Counted from the first letter of the stretch, positions 50,684 through 61,011 are shown. The stretch is 64,000 nucleotides of DNA from Cytobacillus oceanisediminis (GCF_003182355.1 NZ_QGTW01000002.1:428653-492652), one strand, 5' to 3'. Notes: generated from the letters alone by a model not told the origin. Numbers and translations are program-made.

Positions 50684-52147
50684 ATGAACAAAGCGGGAAA
50701 AGCAGCTATCTTTGCAGCGGTCACAGCATTGTTGTTATTTTTAGGCTTTTATCTAATTGATATAAACAATCAACCAGAAGGCAAAGACCTTTCGAATTTG
50801 AACCTGCCTTCTCCTCCTGCTGTGAATCCTTTAAACAAGGTAAACACCGATATCCTTTATAAGGAAGAGGCGTGGACGACTAATTTCACTCATGATGGAG
50901 CCATTATCAAAACAGGAGATTGGTTCTATGTGTTTTCAACGGATTATATGGTTGGAGCTCCGCCAACACCTGGAATTCAGGTGAGAAAGTCCAAGGACTT
51001 AATTCATTGGGAGTTCGTTGGCCGTGTGTTTGATCAGGTCTCTGAAGAGGCATGGAAATGGACAAAAGGAACGACTTTTTGGGCACCAAACATTATCGAG
51101 ATGAATCATAAATTTTATTTATACTATTCCGTTTCCGAAGTTGGGAAAAGAAACTCGTACATAGGTCTGGCTACCAGCAGCTCCATAGAGGGTCCCTGGA
51201 AGGATGAGGGGGTTGTATTTAAGACAAGGGAAGGCGATAAATACACGGTCAATGCGATTGATCCCGATATAGTCATGGGTAAAGGTGAGAAGGCCTGGAT
51301 GGTGTATGGCTCTTATTTTGGAGGCATTTTTATCACGGAGATTGACCAGGTGACCGGGAAATTGGTAAATCCCAATGAGGAAGGGACGCTTATTGCCCAA
51401 AGGAAAAATATGAATTTTGGAATTGAAGCTCCCGAAATTATTTATAACCAGGATACGGATTATTATTATTTAACCGTTTCCTATGAGTGGCTTGAAGATA
51501 CCTATAATGTAAGGGTAGGCAGGTCAAAAAACGTTACGGGACCGTATACCGATTTCAACAATAAAGATATGACTGATCTCAGTGATGATTCTTTTGATAC
51601 AGGCATCAAATTGGTTGGAGCTTATTCATTTGAAAACGACACAGGCTGGCTCGGTACGGGCCATAGTGCTTTTTTAGAAGATGACGAAGATTTTTATTTA
51701 ATTCATAACGCTAGAGCAGGTGAGGATAAATATTGGTCGCATTTGCATGTAAGAAAAATAGTCTGGACTGAAGATGGCTGGCCAGTTGTCTCCCCTGAAC
51801 GCTATGCAGGTGAAACAGAACAAAAAGTAAAAGAGTCCCAACTTATTGGGAAATGGGAACAGATTATCCTGCCGAGATATGATGATAGGATGCAAGGTTC
51901 AGAGAAATTAATCTTAAAGAAAAAAGGAGAAATAGAAGATGAAAGCGGCAGAAGCAAATGGGAGTTAAAAGAGGACAACACACTGATCCTTTCTGTTTAT
52001 GAGCCAGGTGCAGTTCCAGGCGATTTTTGGACATATAAAGTAAAATTGCTGCCGGCATGGGATTGGGAGAATTGGAATCCGACTTTGATATTCACGGGCA
52101 TGGATCAAGAAGGAACTGTTATTTGGGGAAAGAAACGATTGGACTAA
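50684..52147 (+). CDS. Membrane-anchored GH43 arabinan endo-1,5-alpha-L-arabinosidase-like enzyme
   Basis: Glycoside hydrolase of 487 residues with an N-terminal helix (AAIFAAVTALLLFLGFYLI) and no clear cleavage site, so probably a membrane-anchored exoenzyme. The five-bladed GH43 domain is seen from the general base in FTHDGAIIKTGDWFYVFSTD, TFWAPNIIEMNHKFYLYYSVS, AIDPDIVM, the acid Glu in GIEAPEIIYNQDTDYYYLTVS and LGTGHSAFLEDDEDFYLIHNA. The C-terminal ~90 residues (IGKWEQIILPRYD onwards) look like the beta-domain of two-domain endo-arabinanases such as AbnB. The ATG at 50684 follows GCGGGG; an upstream in-frame ATG would place codons across the terminator. It should cut arabinan to oligomers for AraNPQ. 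Confidence 0.88.
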   Translation: MNKAGKAAIFAAVTALLLFLGFYLIDINNQPEGKDLSNLNLPSPPAVNPLNKVNTDILYKEEAWTTNFTHDGAIIKTGDWFYVFSTDYMVGAPPTPGIQVRKSKDLIHWEFVGRVFDQVSEEAWKWTKGTTFWAPNIIEMNHKFYLYYSVSEVGKRNSYIGLATSSSIEGPWKDEGVVFKTREGDKYTVNAIDPDIVMGKGEKAWMVYGSYFGGIFITEIDQVTGKLVNPNEEGTLIAQRKNMNFGIEAPEIIYNQDTDYYYLTVSYEWLEDTYNVRVGRSKNVTGPYTDFNNKDMTDLSDDSFDTGIKLVGAYSFENDTGWLGTGHSAFLEDDEDFYLIHNARAGEDKYWSHLHVRKIVWTEDGWPVVSPERYAGETEQKVKESQLIGKWEQIILPRYDDRMQGSEKLILKKKGEIEDESGRSKWELKEDNTLILSVYEPGAVPGDFWTYKVKLLPAWDWENWNPTLIFTGMDQEGTVIWGKKRLD

Positions 52148-52172
52148 TATATAGCAAAGAGGAGCGATAAAT

Positions 52173-54428
52173 ATGAAGGTGAAAGGATTTGACCTTAATA
52201 GAGTCCGTATAACAGGTGGGCCGTTCAAGAAGGCAATGGAGTTAAATAAGGAATATTTGCTGCAGCTTGAACCTGATCGATTGCTTTCCCGATACCGTGA
52301 ATATGCAGGTTTGCAGCCAAAGGCCGAGAACTATCCCGGATGGGAAGCACAAGGCATTTCGGGACATACCCTTGGACATTACTTGTCTGCCTGTTCGATA
52401 ATGGGCGCTGCCACTGGAGATGAGCGTTTTTTTAAACAAGTACATTATATAGTGGATGAATTGGAAGATTGCCAGATTGCGAATGGCAATGGCTATATTG
52501 GCGGTGTTCCGCGCGGGAAAGAGATATTTGAAGAAGTGAAGGCAGGAGACATTCGCTCTCAGGGTTTTGATTTAAATGGGGGCTGGGTTCCGCTATATTC
52601 CATCCATAAAATATTTGCAGGCCTGCGTGATGCTTATAAATATGCCAAGAGCGATAAGGCGCTGCAGGTTGAATCGAAGCTGGGGCTATGGCTCAGCGAT
52701 GTATTTTTAAATCTGGATGACCAGCAGGTACAGGAAGTACTGAACTGTGAATTTGGCGGAATGTCTGAAGTACTGGCCGATCTTGCAGAAGATACTGGGG
52801 ATGATCGTTTCTGGAAGTTGTCCGAACGATTCCACCATCATGAAATATTAAACCCTCTTGCTGAGGGAATAGATAATCTGGCAGGAAAGCATGCAAATAC
52901 CCAAATCCCTAAAATCGTTGGTACTGCCCGCCAATACGAATTATCCCAAAATGAAGTTTACCGCCGGACCTCCGAATTCTTTTGGAACCAGGTTGTCCAC
53001 CGTCACTCTTATGTTATCGGCGGAAACAGCATGAATGAACATTTTGGCCATCCGGGCCAATTAAGTGACCGCCTTGGAGCGAATACATGCGAAACCTGTA
53101 ATTCTTACAATATGTTAAAACTGACAAAGCATCTTTTTCAGTGGAATGCTCTTGCAGAACAGGGGGATTTCCATGAGCGGGTTTTATATAATCATATTTT
53201 AGCTTCGCAGCACCCTGCCGAAGGAACTGTCACCTACTTTGTTTCCTTGGATATGGGCGGCCATAAAGTCTATAACTCTAAGTTTGAAGACTTTACCTGC
53301 TGTGTCGGATCGGGTATGGAGAACCATGCGAAGTATGGGGAAGGTATTTATTTCTATGGCGATCAGCAATTATATATCAATCAATTTATCCCATCCAGGC
53401 TAGAGTGGAGCGAAAAAGGGATCGTTATCAACCAAAGTACTGATTTTCCTGAAAATGGTTCCGTTAAAATCGAAGTAGAGTGTTCCAAGTCTGCAGCTTT
53501 CTCTCTTTTTATCCGCCAGCCATACTGGGCAGAAAAAGGGATGACGGTAAAGGTCAATGGCGATATGGTGGAAAATGATAGAAACCCCTCAAGTTTTATT
53601 GAGATTGAACGCCAGTGGAAGAACGGCGATACAGTAGAATTGGAAGTTCCAATGACCTTGCGTGTGGAAAGAATGGCTGACAATGAAAATAGAATGGCCA
53701 TTATGAAAGGACCGCTTGTTCTTGCTGGTGATCTTGGCCCTAGTGATGAGGGCAATGATAAAACCGATCTTTTATTTACCCCTGTTCTAGTCACAGATGA
53801 GGAAGATGTCCTACGCCATTTAAAAATGGTCAAGGATAAGAATCATCATTATGCTATGGACCAGCTTGGTTATCCTAGGGATGTGACGATATCCCCTTTC
53901 TACCAATTGCATGATCGAAGCACAACTGTGTATTGGGATGTTTTTACAAAAAAAGAATGGAAAGAGAAAGAGATCTCTTATAAATCCTCTGTTGAAAAGA
54001 AACAGGAGCTGCAGCAGCGGACAGTAGATTTTTTCCAGCCCGGAGAAATGCAGCCGGAGCGTGACCATGAATTTGAAGGGGAGCATGTTGGCTATGGAAT
54101 ACTCTCCAACCGAAAATACCGGGATACATGGCCAGGGGGATCTTTTTCTTTTACGTTAAATGTGCTGCCTGACCGGCCCAATCATCTCCTTGTCATGTAT
54201 ACAAAGGAGATTGAAAACATGAATTCCTTTGATTTGACGATCGATGGAGTCAAACTGAAAAAAGGAGAAGTTGTACTAGAAGAATTGAATACGTTTGTAT
54301 TGGTAAAGTACGGACTGCCACTGCTCAATCTTACTGCAGGAAAGAAAACTGTAAGGGTCCAATTCAGGGCGCATGAAGGGCAAAAAGTGCCGAAGGTCTT
54401 TGGGGTACGGGTGTTGAGAGACAGCTAA
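52173..54428 (+). CDS. GH127 beta-L-arabinofuranosidase family protein
   Basis: Cytoplasmic glycoside hydrolase of 751 residues (formerly DUF1680). The family hydrolyses beta-1,2-L-arabinofuranosides of the kind linked to hydroxyproline in plant wall proteins, using a Cys nucleophile held by zinc. The zinc/catalytic residues are visible: Glu and Cys in TCETCNSYNMLKLTKHLF (about 306) and the Cys pair in FTCCVGSGMENHAKYGEGIYF (about 375). The (alpha/alpha)6 barrel begins with GGPFKKAMELNKEYLLQLEPDRLLSRYREYAGL. The ATG follows AAAGAGGAG, 26 bases behind the GH43 gene. It broadens the cluster from alpha-arabinan to beta-linked arabinose. Confidence 0.9.
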   Translation: MKVKGFDLNRVRITGGPFKKAMELNKEYLLQLEPDRLLSRYREYAGLQPKAENYPGWEAQGISGHTLGHYLSACSIMGAATGDERFFKQVHYIVDELEDCQIANGNGYIGGVPRGKEIFEEVKAGDIRSQGFDLNGGWVPLYSIHKIFAGLRDAYKYAKSDKALQVESKLGLWLSDVFLNLDDQQVQEVLNCEFGGMSEVLADLAEDTGDDRFWKLSERFHHHEILNPLAEGIDNLAGKHANTQIPKIVGTARQYELSQNEVYRRTSEFFWNQVVHRHSYVIGGNSMNEHFGHPGQLSDRLGANTCETCNSYNMLKLTKHLFQWNALAEQGDFHERVLYNHILASQHPAEGTVTYFVSLDMGGHKVYNSKFEDFTCCVGSGMENHAKYGEGIYFYGDQQLYINQFIPSRLEWSEKGIVINQSTDFPENGSVKIEVECSKSAAFSLFIRQPYWAEKGMTVKVNGDMVENDRNPSSFIEIERQWKNGDTVELEVPMTLRVERMADNENRMAIMKGPLVLAGDLGPSDEGNDKTDLLFTPVLVTDEEDVLRHLKMVKDKNHHYAMDQLGYPRDVTISPFYQLHDRSTTVYWDVFTKKEWKEKEISYKSSVEKKQELQQRTVDFFQPGEMQPERDHEFEGEHVGYGILSNRKYRDTWPGGSFSFTLNVLPDRPNHLLVMYTKEIENMNSFDLTIDGVKLKKGEVVLEELNTFVLVKYGLPLLNLTAGKKTVRVQFRAHEGQKVPKVFGVRVLRDS

Positions 54429-54451
54429 TCAAGGATTTTTTGTAATGTTTA

Positions 54452-54665
54452 GGCTCTGTTAAGGCTAATTGTCGATTTAGTACCATGTTGATTGGAGCAG
54501 AAGGCGCGAGATTCCACGAAAATCATTGGGATTTCCTTCGTGCGATGTATACTCTTTCATGCGGGAAAAGTGTACCCCGCAGGCTTAAAAAGCCGAGGAA
54601 GCTCCCGGTAGCCGCGGATAGCGAGTGCCTGCATGAGAAGTCAACACGCGAGTTTTAACAGAGCC
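54452..54665. repeat. MITE-like dispersed element
   Basis: About 214 bp bounded by perfect 11-bp inverted ends, GGCTCTGTTAA (54452-54462) and TTAACAGAGCC (54655-54665). The interior is G+C-richer with hairpins (for example GCGGG...CCCGC) and no open frame. The ends resemble a repeat family common between genes in Bacillus and relatives (recalled, not searched). It lies between the GH127 gene and the araB promoter. Non-autonomous transposable element or structured intergenic repeat. Confidence 0.7.
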
Positions 54666-54724
54666 ATTTTTTAAATTGTTCACACTTATATAAAAACTTT
54701 TCAATTAATTTATTAAAAATACCA

Positions 54725-54805
54725 TTGAAAAAATATTCATAGGTGGTAAAATCAAATTAGGTTATACGTACAAGTTGAATATTCATATATCATGTACGGA
54801 TAAAT
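54725..54805 (+). promoter_or_regulatory. araB promoter with two AraR boxes
   Basis: TTGAAA (54725-54730), 16-bp spacer, TAAAAT (54747-54752). Two AraR-like boxes follow directly: GGTTATACGTACAAGT (54760-54775) and TCATGTACGGATAAAT (54790-54805), centres 30 bp apart. The first covers the start of transcription. This resembles the two-box layout of the B. subtilis ara operon promoter. Confidence 0.82.
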
Positions 54806-54888
54806 TTCTATAATTGTGCAAATTGATTTTTCGAGCTTCATAGTTGTTAGGACTAATCTATGAAACTCGATTTATATTTAAGTTTTAA

Positions 54889-54902
54889 TGAAAACGCATT
54901 CT
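54889..54902 (+). promoter_or_regulatory. cre-like site in the araB leader
   Basis: TGAAAACGCATTCT fits the looser cre consensus except at the last base. It lies 23 bases before the araB start. Confidence 0.6.
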
Positions 54903-54924
54903 TAGTAAAGGCAAGGTGGTACCG

Positions 54925-56628
54925 ATGGCTAAATATTCAATTGGTGTTGACTATGGAACGCAATCAGGAAGAGCAGTCCTTGTTGAGATTGGAACAGGCA
55001 AAGAGGTTGCAACAGCTGTAAAACCATACACTCACGGAGTAATGGATGAGTTTTTGCCCGACGGCACAACAAAGCTTGAGCATGATTGGGCCTTGCAGCA
55101 TCCTTCAGATTATCTGGAAGTTTTACAGATTACCATACCGGAAGTATTAGAGAAAGCACGAGTTTCTCCTGATGATGTGATCGGATTGGGCATAGATTTT
55201 ACAGCGTGTACGGTCCTGCCGATTGACTCTGTTGGAACGCCATTATGCTTGAAATCGGAATTTGCGGGAAATCCCCATAGTTATGTGAAGCTCTGGAAGC
55301 ATCATGCTGCACAGGATGAAGCCAATCGCTTGAATGAAATAGCGGAGCAGCGGGGGGAAAAATTCCTGCAGCGATACGGCGGAAAGATTTCTTCTGAATG
55401 GATGATCCCTAAGGTATGGCAGATTTTAAATGAAGCACCTGAGATTTATGCTGCAGCTGACCAGATCCTTGAGGCTACTGACTGGGTTATTTATCAATTG
55501 ACAGGAGGGCTTAAACGAAACAGCTGTACAGCTGGTTATAAAGCTATCTGGCATAAACAGGAAGGCTATCCGTCTAAGGATTTCTTTAAAGCTCTGGATC
55601 CCCGTTTGGAGAATGTAGTCGAAGATAAGTTATCAACTGAAATCGTTCCGATTGGATCGAAAGCAGGTGAAATTACGGAGGCAAGTGCCAAGCTGACCGG
55701 CTTAAACCCGGGAACAGCTGTTGCTGTTGCCAATGTTGATGCTCATGTGGCTGTTCCAGCTGTTGGGATAACTGACCCCGGAAAAATGCTGATGATTATT
55801 GGTACTTCAACCTGCCATATTGTATTAGGAGATAAAGAAGAAGTTGTTCCCGGCATGTGCGGTGTTGTTGAAGATGGCGTGATTCCAGGATATATGGGAT
55901 ACGAAGCAGGGCAGTCTTGTGTAGGGGACCATTTTGAATGGTTTACTGAAAATTGTGTTTCAGATAGCTACCAGGAAGAAGCAAAAGAAAAAGGAATCAA
56001 CATCCATCAGCTGTTAACAGAAAAGGCAGGTAAATTGATGGTTGGTGAAAGCGGTCTCTTAGCGCTTGACTGGTGGAACGGGAACCGTTCAACGCTAGTG
56101 GATGCAGATCTTACCGGAGTGCTTGTGGGAGCTACTTTATTAACGAAGCCGGAAGAAATCTATCGTGCTTTAATTGAAGCTACAGCTTATGGTACACGCA
56201 TGATCGTCGAGACATTCCGCAGCAATGGTGTCCCTGTTGATGAAATGTTTGCTGCAGGCGGCATTGCAGAGAAAAATGCCTTGATGATGCAAATTTATGC
56301 GGATGTATTGAATATGGACATTAAAATATCGGCTTCTTCTCAAACCCCTGCTTTAGGATCTGCGATGTTTGGCGCTGTCGCGGCGGGAAAAGAGCGCGGC
56401 GGTTATGACAGCATCCAAGAAGCAGCGAAAGACATGGGAAGAGTTAAAGAAGAAGTTTATAAACCAATATCTAAAAATTCTGAGGTATATGATCAGCTTT
56501 TCAAGGAGTATGCCCGCCTTTATGAATACTTTGGCAAGGGTGAAAACAATGTCATGAAAACATTGAAAAAAATCAAAAGCACGAGTGCTGCAGGAAAGAG
56601 GGCTGATACAGTATGCTCGACCAATTAA
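54925..56628 (+). CDS. araB: L-ribulokinase
   Basis: FGGY-family kinase of 567 residues phosphorylating L-ribulose to L-ribulose 5-phosphate. [26 protein letters not shown] gives the phosphate-1 region, [13 protein letters not shown]-like [34 protein letters not shown] the adenosine/phosphate-2 region, and [19 protein letters not shown] the late FGGY motif. I use the ATG at 54925 behind AAGGTGG; a GTG three codons upstream is part of that site. The last 25 residues run into the araD start (16-base overlap). First gene behind the double AraR-box promoter. Confidence 0.95.
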   Translation: MAKYSIGVDYGTQSGRAVLVEIGTGKEVATAVKPYTHGVMDEFLPDGTTKLEHDWALQHPSDYLEVLQITIPEVLEKARVSPDDVIGLGIDFTACTVLPIDSVGTPLCLKSEFAGNPHSYVKLWKHHAAQDEANRLNEIAEQRGEKFLQRYGGKISSEWMIPKVWQILNEAPEIYAAADQILEATDWVIYQLTGGLKRNSCTAGYKAIWHKQEGYPSKDFFKALDPRLENVVEDKLSTEIVPIGSKAGEITEASAKLTGLNPGTAVAVANVDAHVAVPAVGITDPGKMLMIIGTSTCHIVLGDKEEVVPGMCGVVEDGVIPGYMGYEAGQSCVGDHFEWFTENCVSDSYQEEAKEKGINIHQLLTEKAGKLMVGESGLLALDWWNGNRSTLVDADLTGVLVGATLLTKPEEIYRALIEATAYGTRMIVETFRSNGVPVDEMFAAGGIAEKNALMMQIYADVLNMDIKISASSQTPALGSAMFGAVAAGKERGGYDSIQEAAKDMGRVKEEVYKPISKNSEVYDQLFKEYARLYEYFGKGENNVMKTLKKIKSTSAAGKRADTVCSTN

Positions 56629-57308
56629 AACAAGAAGTACTTGAAGCAAATCTTGATCTTCCAAAGCATGGCTTGGTCACTTTTACCTGGGGAAATGTAA
56701 GCGGTATTGACCGTGAGCAGAACCTTGTTGTCATTAAGCCGAGCGGAGTCCCCTATGAAGACCTGAAAGCGGAAGATCTTGTTGTGGTTGATCTGGATGG
56801 AAATATCGTTGAAGGTTCTTTGCGCCCTTCCTCTGATACAGCAACCCATCTTGCACTCTACCGCGCTTTTCCAAGGATCGGAGGAATTGTCCATACCCAC
56901 TCGCCATGGGCGACAAGCTGGGCGCAGGCGAGCCGTCCCATTCCCCCGCTTGGAACCACTCATGCAGACTATTATTATGGAGAAATTCCATGTACACGGG
57001 AAATGACTCAAAAAGAAGTGGAAAGCGCTTATGAATTGGAAACTGGAAACGTCATTATTGAGACTTTCCAAAAGAAAGGCTTGGATCCACTCGCTGTACC
57101 GGGTGTACTTGTGTCAAACCATGCTCCATTTTGCTGGGGAAAGGATGCTCATCAGGCTGTACATAATGCAGTCGTATTAGAAGAAGTAGCTAAAATGGCT
57201 CTTCAAACATTCCAGCTTAACCCGGCTGTTCAATCAATGGACCAGTTTCTTCTGGATAAGCATTATCTAAGAAAGCACGGGGCTGCCGCTTATTATGGAC
57301 AAAAATAG
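56613..57308 (+). CDS. araD: L-ribulose-5-phosphate 4-epimerase
   Basis: Class II aldolase-fold epimerase of 231 residues, forming D-xylulose 5-phosphate. Substrate motif [21 protein letters not shown], zinc ligands in [17 protein letters not shown] (two His) and the third His region [23 protein letters not shown] are all present. The Asp/His/Tyr of the epimerase subgroup ([15 protein letters not shown]) distinguish it from fuculose aldolase. It overlaps araB by 16 bases. Gene order here is araB-araD-araA, not araA-araB-araD as in B. subtilis. Confidence 0.95.
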   Translation: MLDQLKQEVLEANLDLPKHGLVTFTWGNVSGIDREQNLVVIKPSGVPYEDLKAEDLVVVDLDGNIVEGSLRPSSDTATHLALYRAFPRIGGIVHTHSPWATSWAQASRPIPPLGTTHADYYYGEIPCTREMTQKEVESAYELETGNVIIETFQKKGLDPLAVPGVLVSNHAPFCWGKDAHQAVHNAVVLEEVAKMALQTFQLNPAVQSMDQFLLDKHYLRKHGAAAYYGQK

Positions 57309-57312
57309 CTTT

Positions 57313-57328
57313 ACTTGTACGGATAAGT
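57313..57328. promoter_or_regulatory. AraR-like box between araD and araA
   Basis: ACTTGTACGGATAAGT, an AraR-type box just after the araD stop codon and 50 bases before araA. It suggests an independent control point for araA inside the operon. Confidence 0.72.
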
Positions 57329-57377
57329 TTAAGTATTTCGCTTTTAACACTAGAAGACTTATATAGGGGGAGTTACC

Positions 57378-58862
57378 TTGTTAACTACTAAAGCATATGA
57401 ATTTTGGTTTGTCACTGGAAGCCAGCTGCTATACGGAGAAGATGTTCTTAAGGCGGTAGAAGAAAATTCAAGGACCATTGTAAATGGTCTGGACGATGAT
57501 TCTTCTATTACATATAAACTAGTTTTTAAATCAGTGGTTAAGGATTCTGAAGCAATCCGCAGACTGGTCCTTGAAGCCAATGCTGATGAGAATTGTGCAG
57601 GGATTATTACATGGATGCATACCTTCTCGCCTTCAAAAATGTGGATTGCAGGATTATCTGCCCTGCAAAAGCCGCTCTTGCATCTTGCTACTCAATTTAA
57701 CCAGGATATTCCTTGGGATTCCATTGATATGGATTTCATGAACTTAAACCAATCTGCACACGGTGACAGGGAACATGGTTTTATCCACAGCCGGATGAAG
57801 ATTAAGCGCAAGGTTGTGGTTGGCCATTGGGGAAACCAGGAGGTCAAAGAGCGGATCGGCAGCTGGATGAATACGGCCGCTGCTGTCGCAGAAAGCAAAG
57901 TCTTAAAGGTTGCCAGATTCGGTGATAACATGCGCCAGGTAGCTGTAACCGAAGGCGATAAAGTAGAAGCGCAAATTAAATTTGGCTGGACTGTCAATGG
58001 CTATGGAGTCGGTGACCTGGTTGAATATATGAATGCCGTCACAGAAGAAGAATTAAATCAGCTAATGGCCGAATATGAAGAGAAATATGACATCTCCCCT
58101 GAAGGACGTACTGAGGGTCCTGTTCGGGACTCCATCCGCTACCAGGGAAGAATTGAACTGGGAATGAAAGCCTTCTTAACTGAAGGCGGATACACAGCTT
58201 TCACGACAACTTTTGAGGATTTGCATGGCATGAATCAGCTTCCTGGCCTGGCTGCCCAGCGTTTAATGGAGCAAGGCTATGGATTTGCGGGTGAAGGAGA
58301 TTGGAAAACCGCAGCTCTTGTAAGATTGATGAAAATCATTGCTGGCAACAAAGGCACTTCCTTCATGGAAGACTATACGTATCATTTTGAGCCGGGCAAT
58401 GAACTTGTTCTTGGTGCCCATATGCTGGAGATTTGCCCGACCATTTCTGCTACGAAGCCAAGGATTGAGGTTCATCCGCTTGGAATTGGCGGCAAGGAAG
58501 ATCCTGCAAGAATCGTATTTGATGGAAAAGGCGGTTCTGCTCTGAATGCATCGATTATTGACCTTGGACATCGTTTTCGTCTCCTAATTAATGAAGTTGA
58601 TGCCGTACAGCCGGAAAAGGAAATGCCTAATTTGCCTGTAGCGAGAGTCCTTTGGAAAACCCAGCCATCTTTAAGCCAAGCTGTTGAGAACTGGATTCAG
58701 GCCGGCGGAGCGCATCATACTTGCTACTCTTACCATGTCACAACCGAGCAGCTGATTGATTTTGCCGAGTTAACGGACATTGAGGTACTCGTCATTAATA
58801 ATGACACCAACACGCATGCTTTCAACAACGAATTGCGCTGGAACGACTTAATCTATCGTTAA
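57378..58862 (+). CDS. araA: L-arabinose isomerase
   Basis: Isomerase of 494 residues converting L-arabinose to L-ribulose, Mn2+-dependent. Recognised from FWFVTGSQLLYGEDVL, GIITWMHTFSPSKMWIAGL, QFNQDIPWDSIDMDFMNLNQSAHGDREHGFIHSR and metal-ligand regions LTEGGYTAFTTTFEDLHGM and FMEDYTYHFEPGNELVLGAHMLEICPT, with the late YSYHVTTEQLIDFAEL. The TTG start follows AGGGGGAG. Length is normal. An AraR box sits just upstream, so it can be repressed separately from araBD. Confidence 0.96.
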   Translation: MLTTKAYEFWFVTGSQLLYGEDVLKAVEENSRTIVNGLDDDSSITYKLVFKSVVKDSEAIRRLVLEANADENCAGIITWMHTFSPSKMWIAGLSALQKPLLHLATQFNQDIPWDSIDMDFMNLNQSAHGDREHGFIHSRMKIKRKVVVGHWGNQEVKERIGSWMNTAAAVAESKVLKVARFGDNMRQVAVTEGDKVEAQIKFGWTVNGYGVGDLVEYMNAVTEEELNQLMAEYEEKYDISPEGRTEGPVRDSIRYQGRIELGMKAFLTEGGYTAFTTTFEDLHGMNQLPGLAAQRLMEQGYGFAGEGDWKTAALVRLMKIIAGNKGTSFMEDYTYHFEPGNELVLGAHMLEICPTISATKPRIEVHPLGIGGKEDPARIVFDGKGGSALNASIIDLGHRFRLLINEVDAVQPEKEMPNLPVARVLWKTQPSLSQAVENWIQAGGAHHTCYSYHVTTEQLIDFAELTDIEVLVINNDTNTHAFNNELRWNDLIYR

Positions 58863-58897
58863 TCATTCATGTTCAAGTGAATCTTTTAAAAGCATTA

Positions 58898-58922
58898 AAG
58901 GCTATTAGAAATAATAGCCTTG
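58898..58922 (+). terminator. Hairpin after araA
   Basis: AAGGCTATTA / TAATAGCCTT stem, GAAA-type loop, then TGATGTTTG. The T run is poor, so it is a weak terminator or a stabilising hairpin. Confidence 0.55.
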
Positions 58923-59042
58923 ATGTTTGCTATAGACCATACATAAAGGTGCATCCCAACACTATTATTAAAGAGCGATGAGCTTCTATAAAGGAATGAA
59001 TCATTCCCTGTTTTTTCAAAAAAGCATTAGGAGGCAGGTTCC

Positions 59043-60530
59043 ATGGAGAATAAAGTAGTTATCAATGCTGATATAAAAAAGGCAACGATTAATAAAAATA
59101 TTTATGGCCATTTTGCAGAACACCTGGGAAGGTGTATTTATGAAGGAATTTGGGTGGGAGAAGATTCCTCCATACCGAATACGAAGGGAATCCGCAATGA
59201 TGTTCTGGAAGCATTAAAGCAAATTAAAGTACCTGTGCTTCGCTGGCCGGGCGGCTGCTTCGCCGACGAATATCACTGGAAAGATGGCGTGGGTCCCCGG
59301 GAAGACCGTAAACGAATGGTGAATACGCACTGGGGCGGTGTGGTTGAAAACAATCATTTTGGAACGCATGAGTTTATGCTCTTATGTGAGCTGCTGGATT
59401 GCGAGCCATATATTTGCGGAAATGTCGGAAGCGGAACAGTTCAGGAAATGTCTGAATGGGTTGAATACATGACATTTGAAGGCGAGTCGCCAATGGCAAA
59501 CTGGCGGAGAGAGAATGGCCGTCAGGAGCCATGGAAATTAAAATATTTCGGAGTAGGTAATGAAAACTGGGGCTGCGGGGGCAATATGCGCCCTGAATAT
59601 TATGCAGACCTTTATCGAAGATATCAAACGTATGTAAGAAATTATGGCGGGAACAAAATTTATAAAATTGCCGGCGGTGCCAATGTCGATGACTATAATT
59701 GGACAGAAGTGTTAATGAAAAACGCCCATTGGCTAATGGATGGACTAAGCCTGCACTATTACACGATCCCTGGGGACTTCTGGCTGGGAAAAGGCAGTGC
59801 ACTTGATTTCCCGGAAGATGAATGGTTCATCACCATGAAAAAAGCTCTTCATATGGATGAGCTGATCACGAAGCATAGCACGATTATGGATAAATACGAT
59901 CCGCAAAAACGGATAGGCATGATTATTGATGAGTGGGGAACGTGGTTTGATGTTGAGCCAGGAACCAACCCGGGATTCTTGTACCAGCAAAATACCATTC
60001 GTGATGCTCTAGTAGCGGGACTGCATTTCAATATTTTCCATAATCATGCAGAGCGCGTCCAAATGACGAATATTGCCCAAACCGTGAATGTGCTGCAGGC
60101 AATGATCTTAACTGAAGGCGAAAAAATGATCCTTACGCCAACCTACCATGTATTTGATATGTACAAAGTCCACCAGGATGCTGAACTTCTTTCTGTAGAT
60201 TCCAAGTTCGGAACATATGAATTGAATGGTGAAACTTTGCCGCAAGTCACGGTTTCCGCTTCTAAAAATGCTGAAGGAAAAATACATGTCAGCTTGTGTA
60301 ATATTGACCATCAAAATGAAGTTGGGCTCGACTTGGACCTTAGAGGGATTAGTGCGGGTGAGACAAAGGTTAATGGAATAATCATTACGGCTGACAAGAT
60401 GGACGCCCATAATACCTTTGACCAGCCAGATGCTGTTAAACCGGCAGAGTTTACAGGTGTCAGCATGGAAAATAATAAATTGGCCATCAAACTGCCGCCA
60501 ATGTCTGTGGTTACATTAGCGATTGAATAG
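59043..60530 (+). CDS. abfA: Intracellular alpha-N-arabinofuranosidase, GH51
   Basis: Cytoplasmic GH51 enzyme of 495 residues releasing L-arabinose from imported arabino-oligosaccharides. N-terminal [19 protein letters not shown] is diagnostic. The acid/base Glu lies in [25 protein letters not shown] (about 174) and the nucleophile Glu in [16 protein letters not shown] (about 297). There is no signal peptide. The ATG follows TAGGAGG. Its place after araA parallels the araABDLMNPQ-abfA operon of B. subtilis. Completes the route from arabinan oligomers to the isomerase. Confidence 0.95.
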   Translation: MENKVVINADIKKATINKNIYGHFAEHLGRCIYEGIWVGEDSSIPNTKGIRNDVLEALKQIKVPVLRWPGGCFADEYHWKDGVGPREDRKRMVNTHWGGVVENNHFGTHEFMLLCELLDCEPYICGNVGSGTVQEMSEWVEYMTFEGESPMANWRRENGRQEPWKLKYFGVGNENWGCGGNMRPEYYADLYRRYQTYVRNYGGNKIYKIAGGANVDDYNWTEVLMKNAHWLMDGLSLHYYTIPGDFWLGKGSALDFPEDEWFITMKKALHMDELITKHSTIMDKYDPQKRIGMIIDEWGTWFDVEPGTNPGFLYQQNTIRDALVAGLHFNIFHNHAERVQMTNIAQTVNVLQAMILTEGEKMILTPTYHVFDMYKVHQDAELLSVDSKFGTYELNGETLPQVTVSASKNAEGKIHVSLCNIDHQNEVGLDLDLRGISAGETKVNGIIITADKMDAHNTFDQPDAVKPAEFTGVSMENNKLAIKLPPMSVVTLAIE

Positions 60531-60551
60531 GACCTAAAGGAGAGAAGAGAA

Positions 60552-60824
60552 GTGAGCAAACGAAATCCATGTAAAGGCTGTGTCGATAGCGTCATTGTCA
60601 CGGAGGAAGTCATCCGGGAACTCGTGAGGGACACGGAGGAAAATGCGATGCTGATTGTTTCCGAGGAAGTCTATCAGGCCAGAATATCGGCATGTGAAAG
60701 CTGCGATTCTCTTCGTTACGGTACCACCTGTGCCCATAGCGGATGTATTGTCCGCTATCGGGCTAAATTTAAAAACAAAAGCTGCCCGTTTTCCGGGAAA
60801 CCCAAATGGGATAAGGTAAGTTAG
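60552..60824 (+). CDS. Small Cys-rich protein, DUF6171-like
   Basis: Cytoplasmic protein of 90 residues with two Cys clusters: NPCKGC near the N-terminus and CESCDSLRYGTTCAHSGCIVRYRAKFKNKSCPF in the C-terminal half, likely binding zinc or an Fe-S centre. It resembles DUF6171-type proteins. A GTG start lies behind AAAGGAGAG, 21 bases after abfA, so it is co-transcribed with it. There is no obvious link to arabinose; it could be a redox or regulatory factor. Function unknown. Confidence 0.7.
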   Translation: MSKRNPCKGCVDSVIVTEEVIRELVRDTEENAMLIVSEEVYQARISACESCDSLRYGTTCAHSGCIVRYRAKFKNKSCPFSGKPKWDKVS

Positions 60825-61011
60825 TCGAGCGGAATCATGGCATTCTACCTAAACTAGATGTGTTTTAAATTTAGGGAAATGGTCATTCGCCTGACAAAAC
60901 GTCAATAATGGATACCCTTTCCATATCTTCACTGTCCTCTGTGGCGGTAAAGGTATGGAATGCTTTTATTTAAACGTTTTTTCCATGAAAGAAAGAGGAG
61001 GAAGGCAAAGT

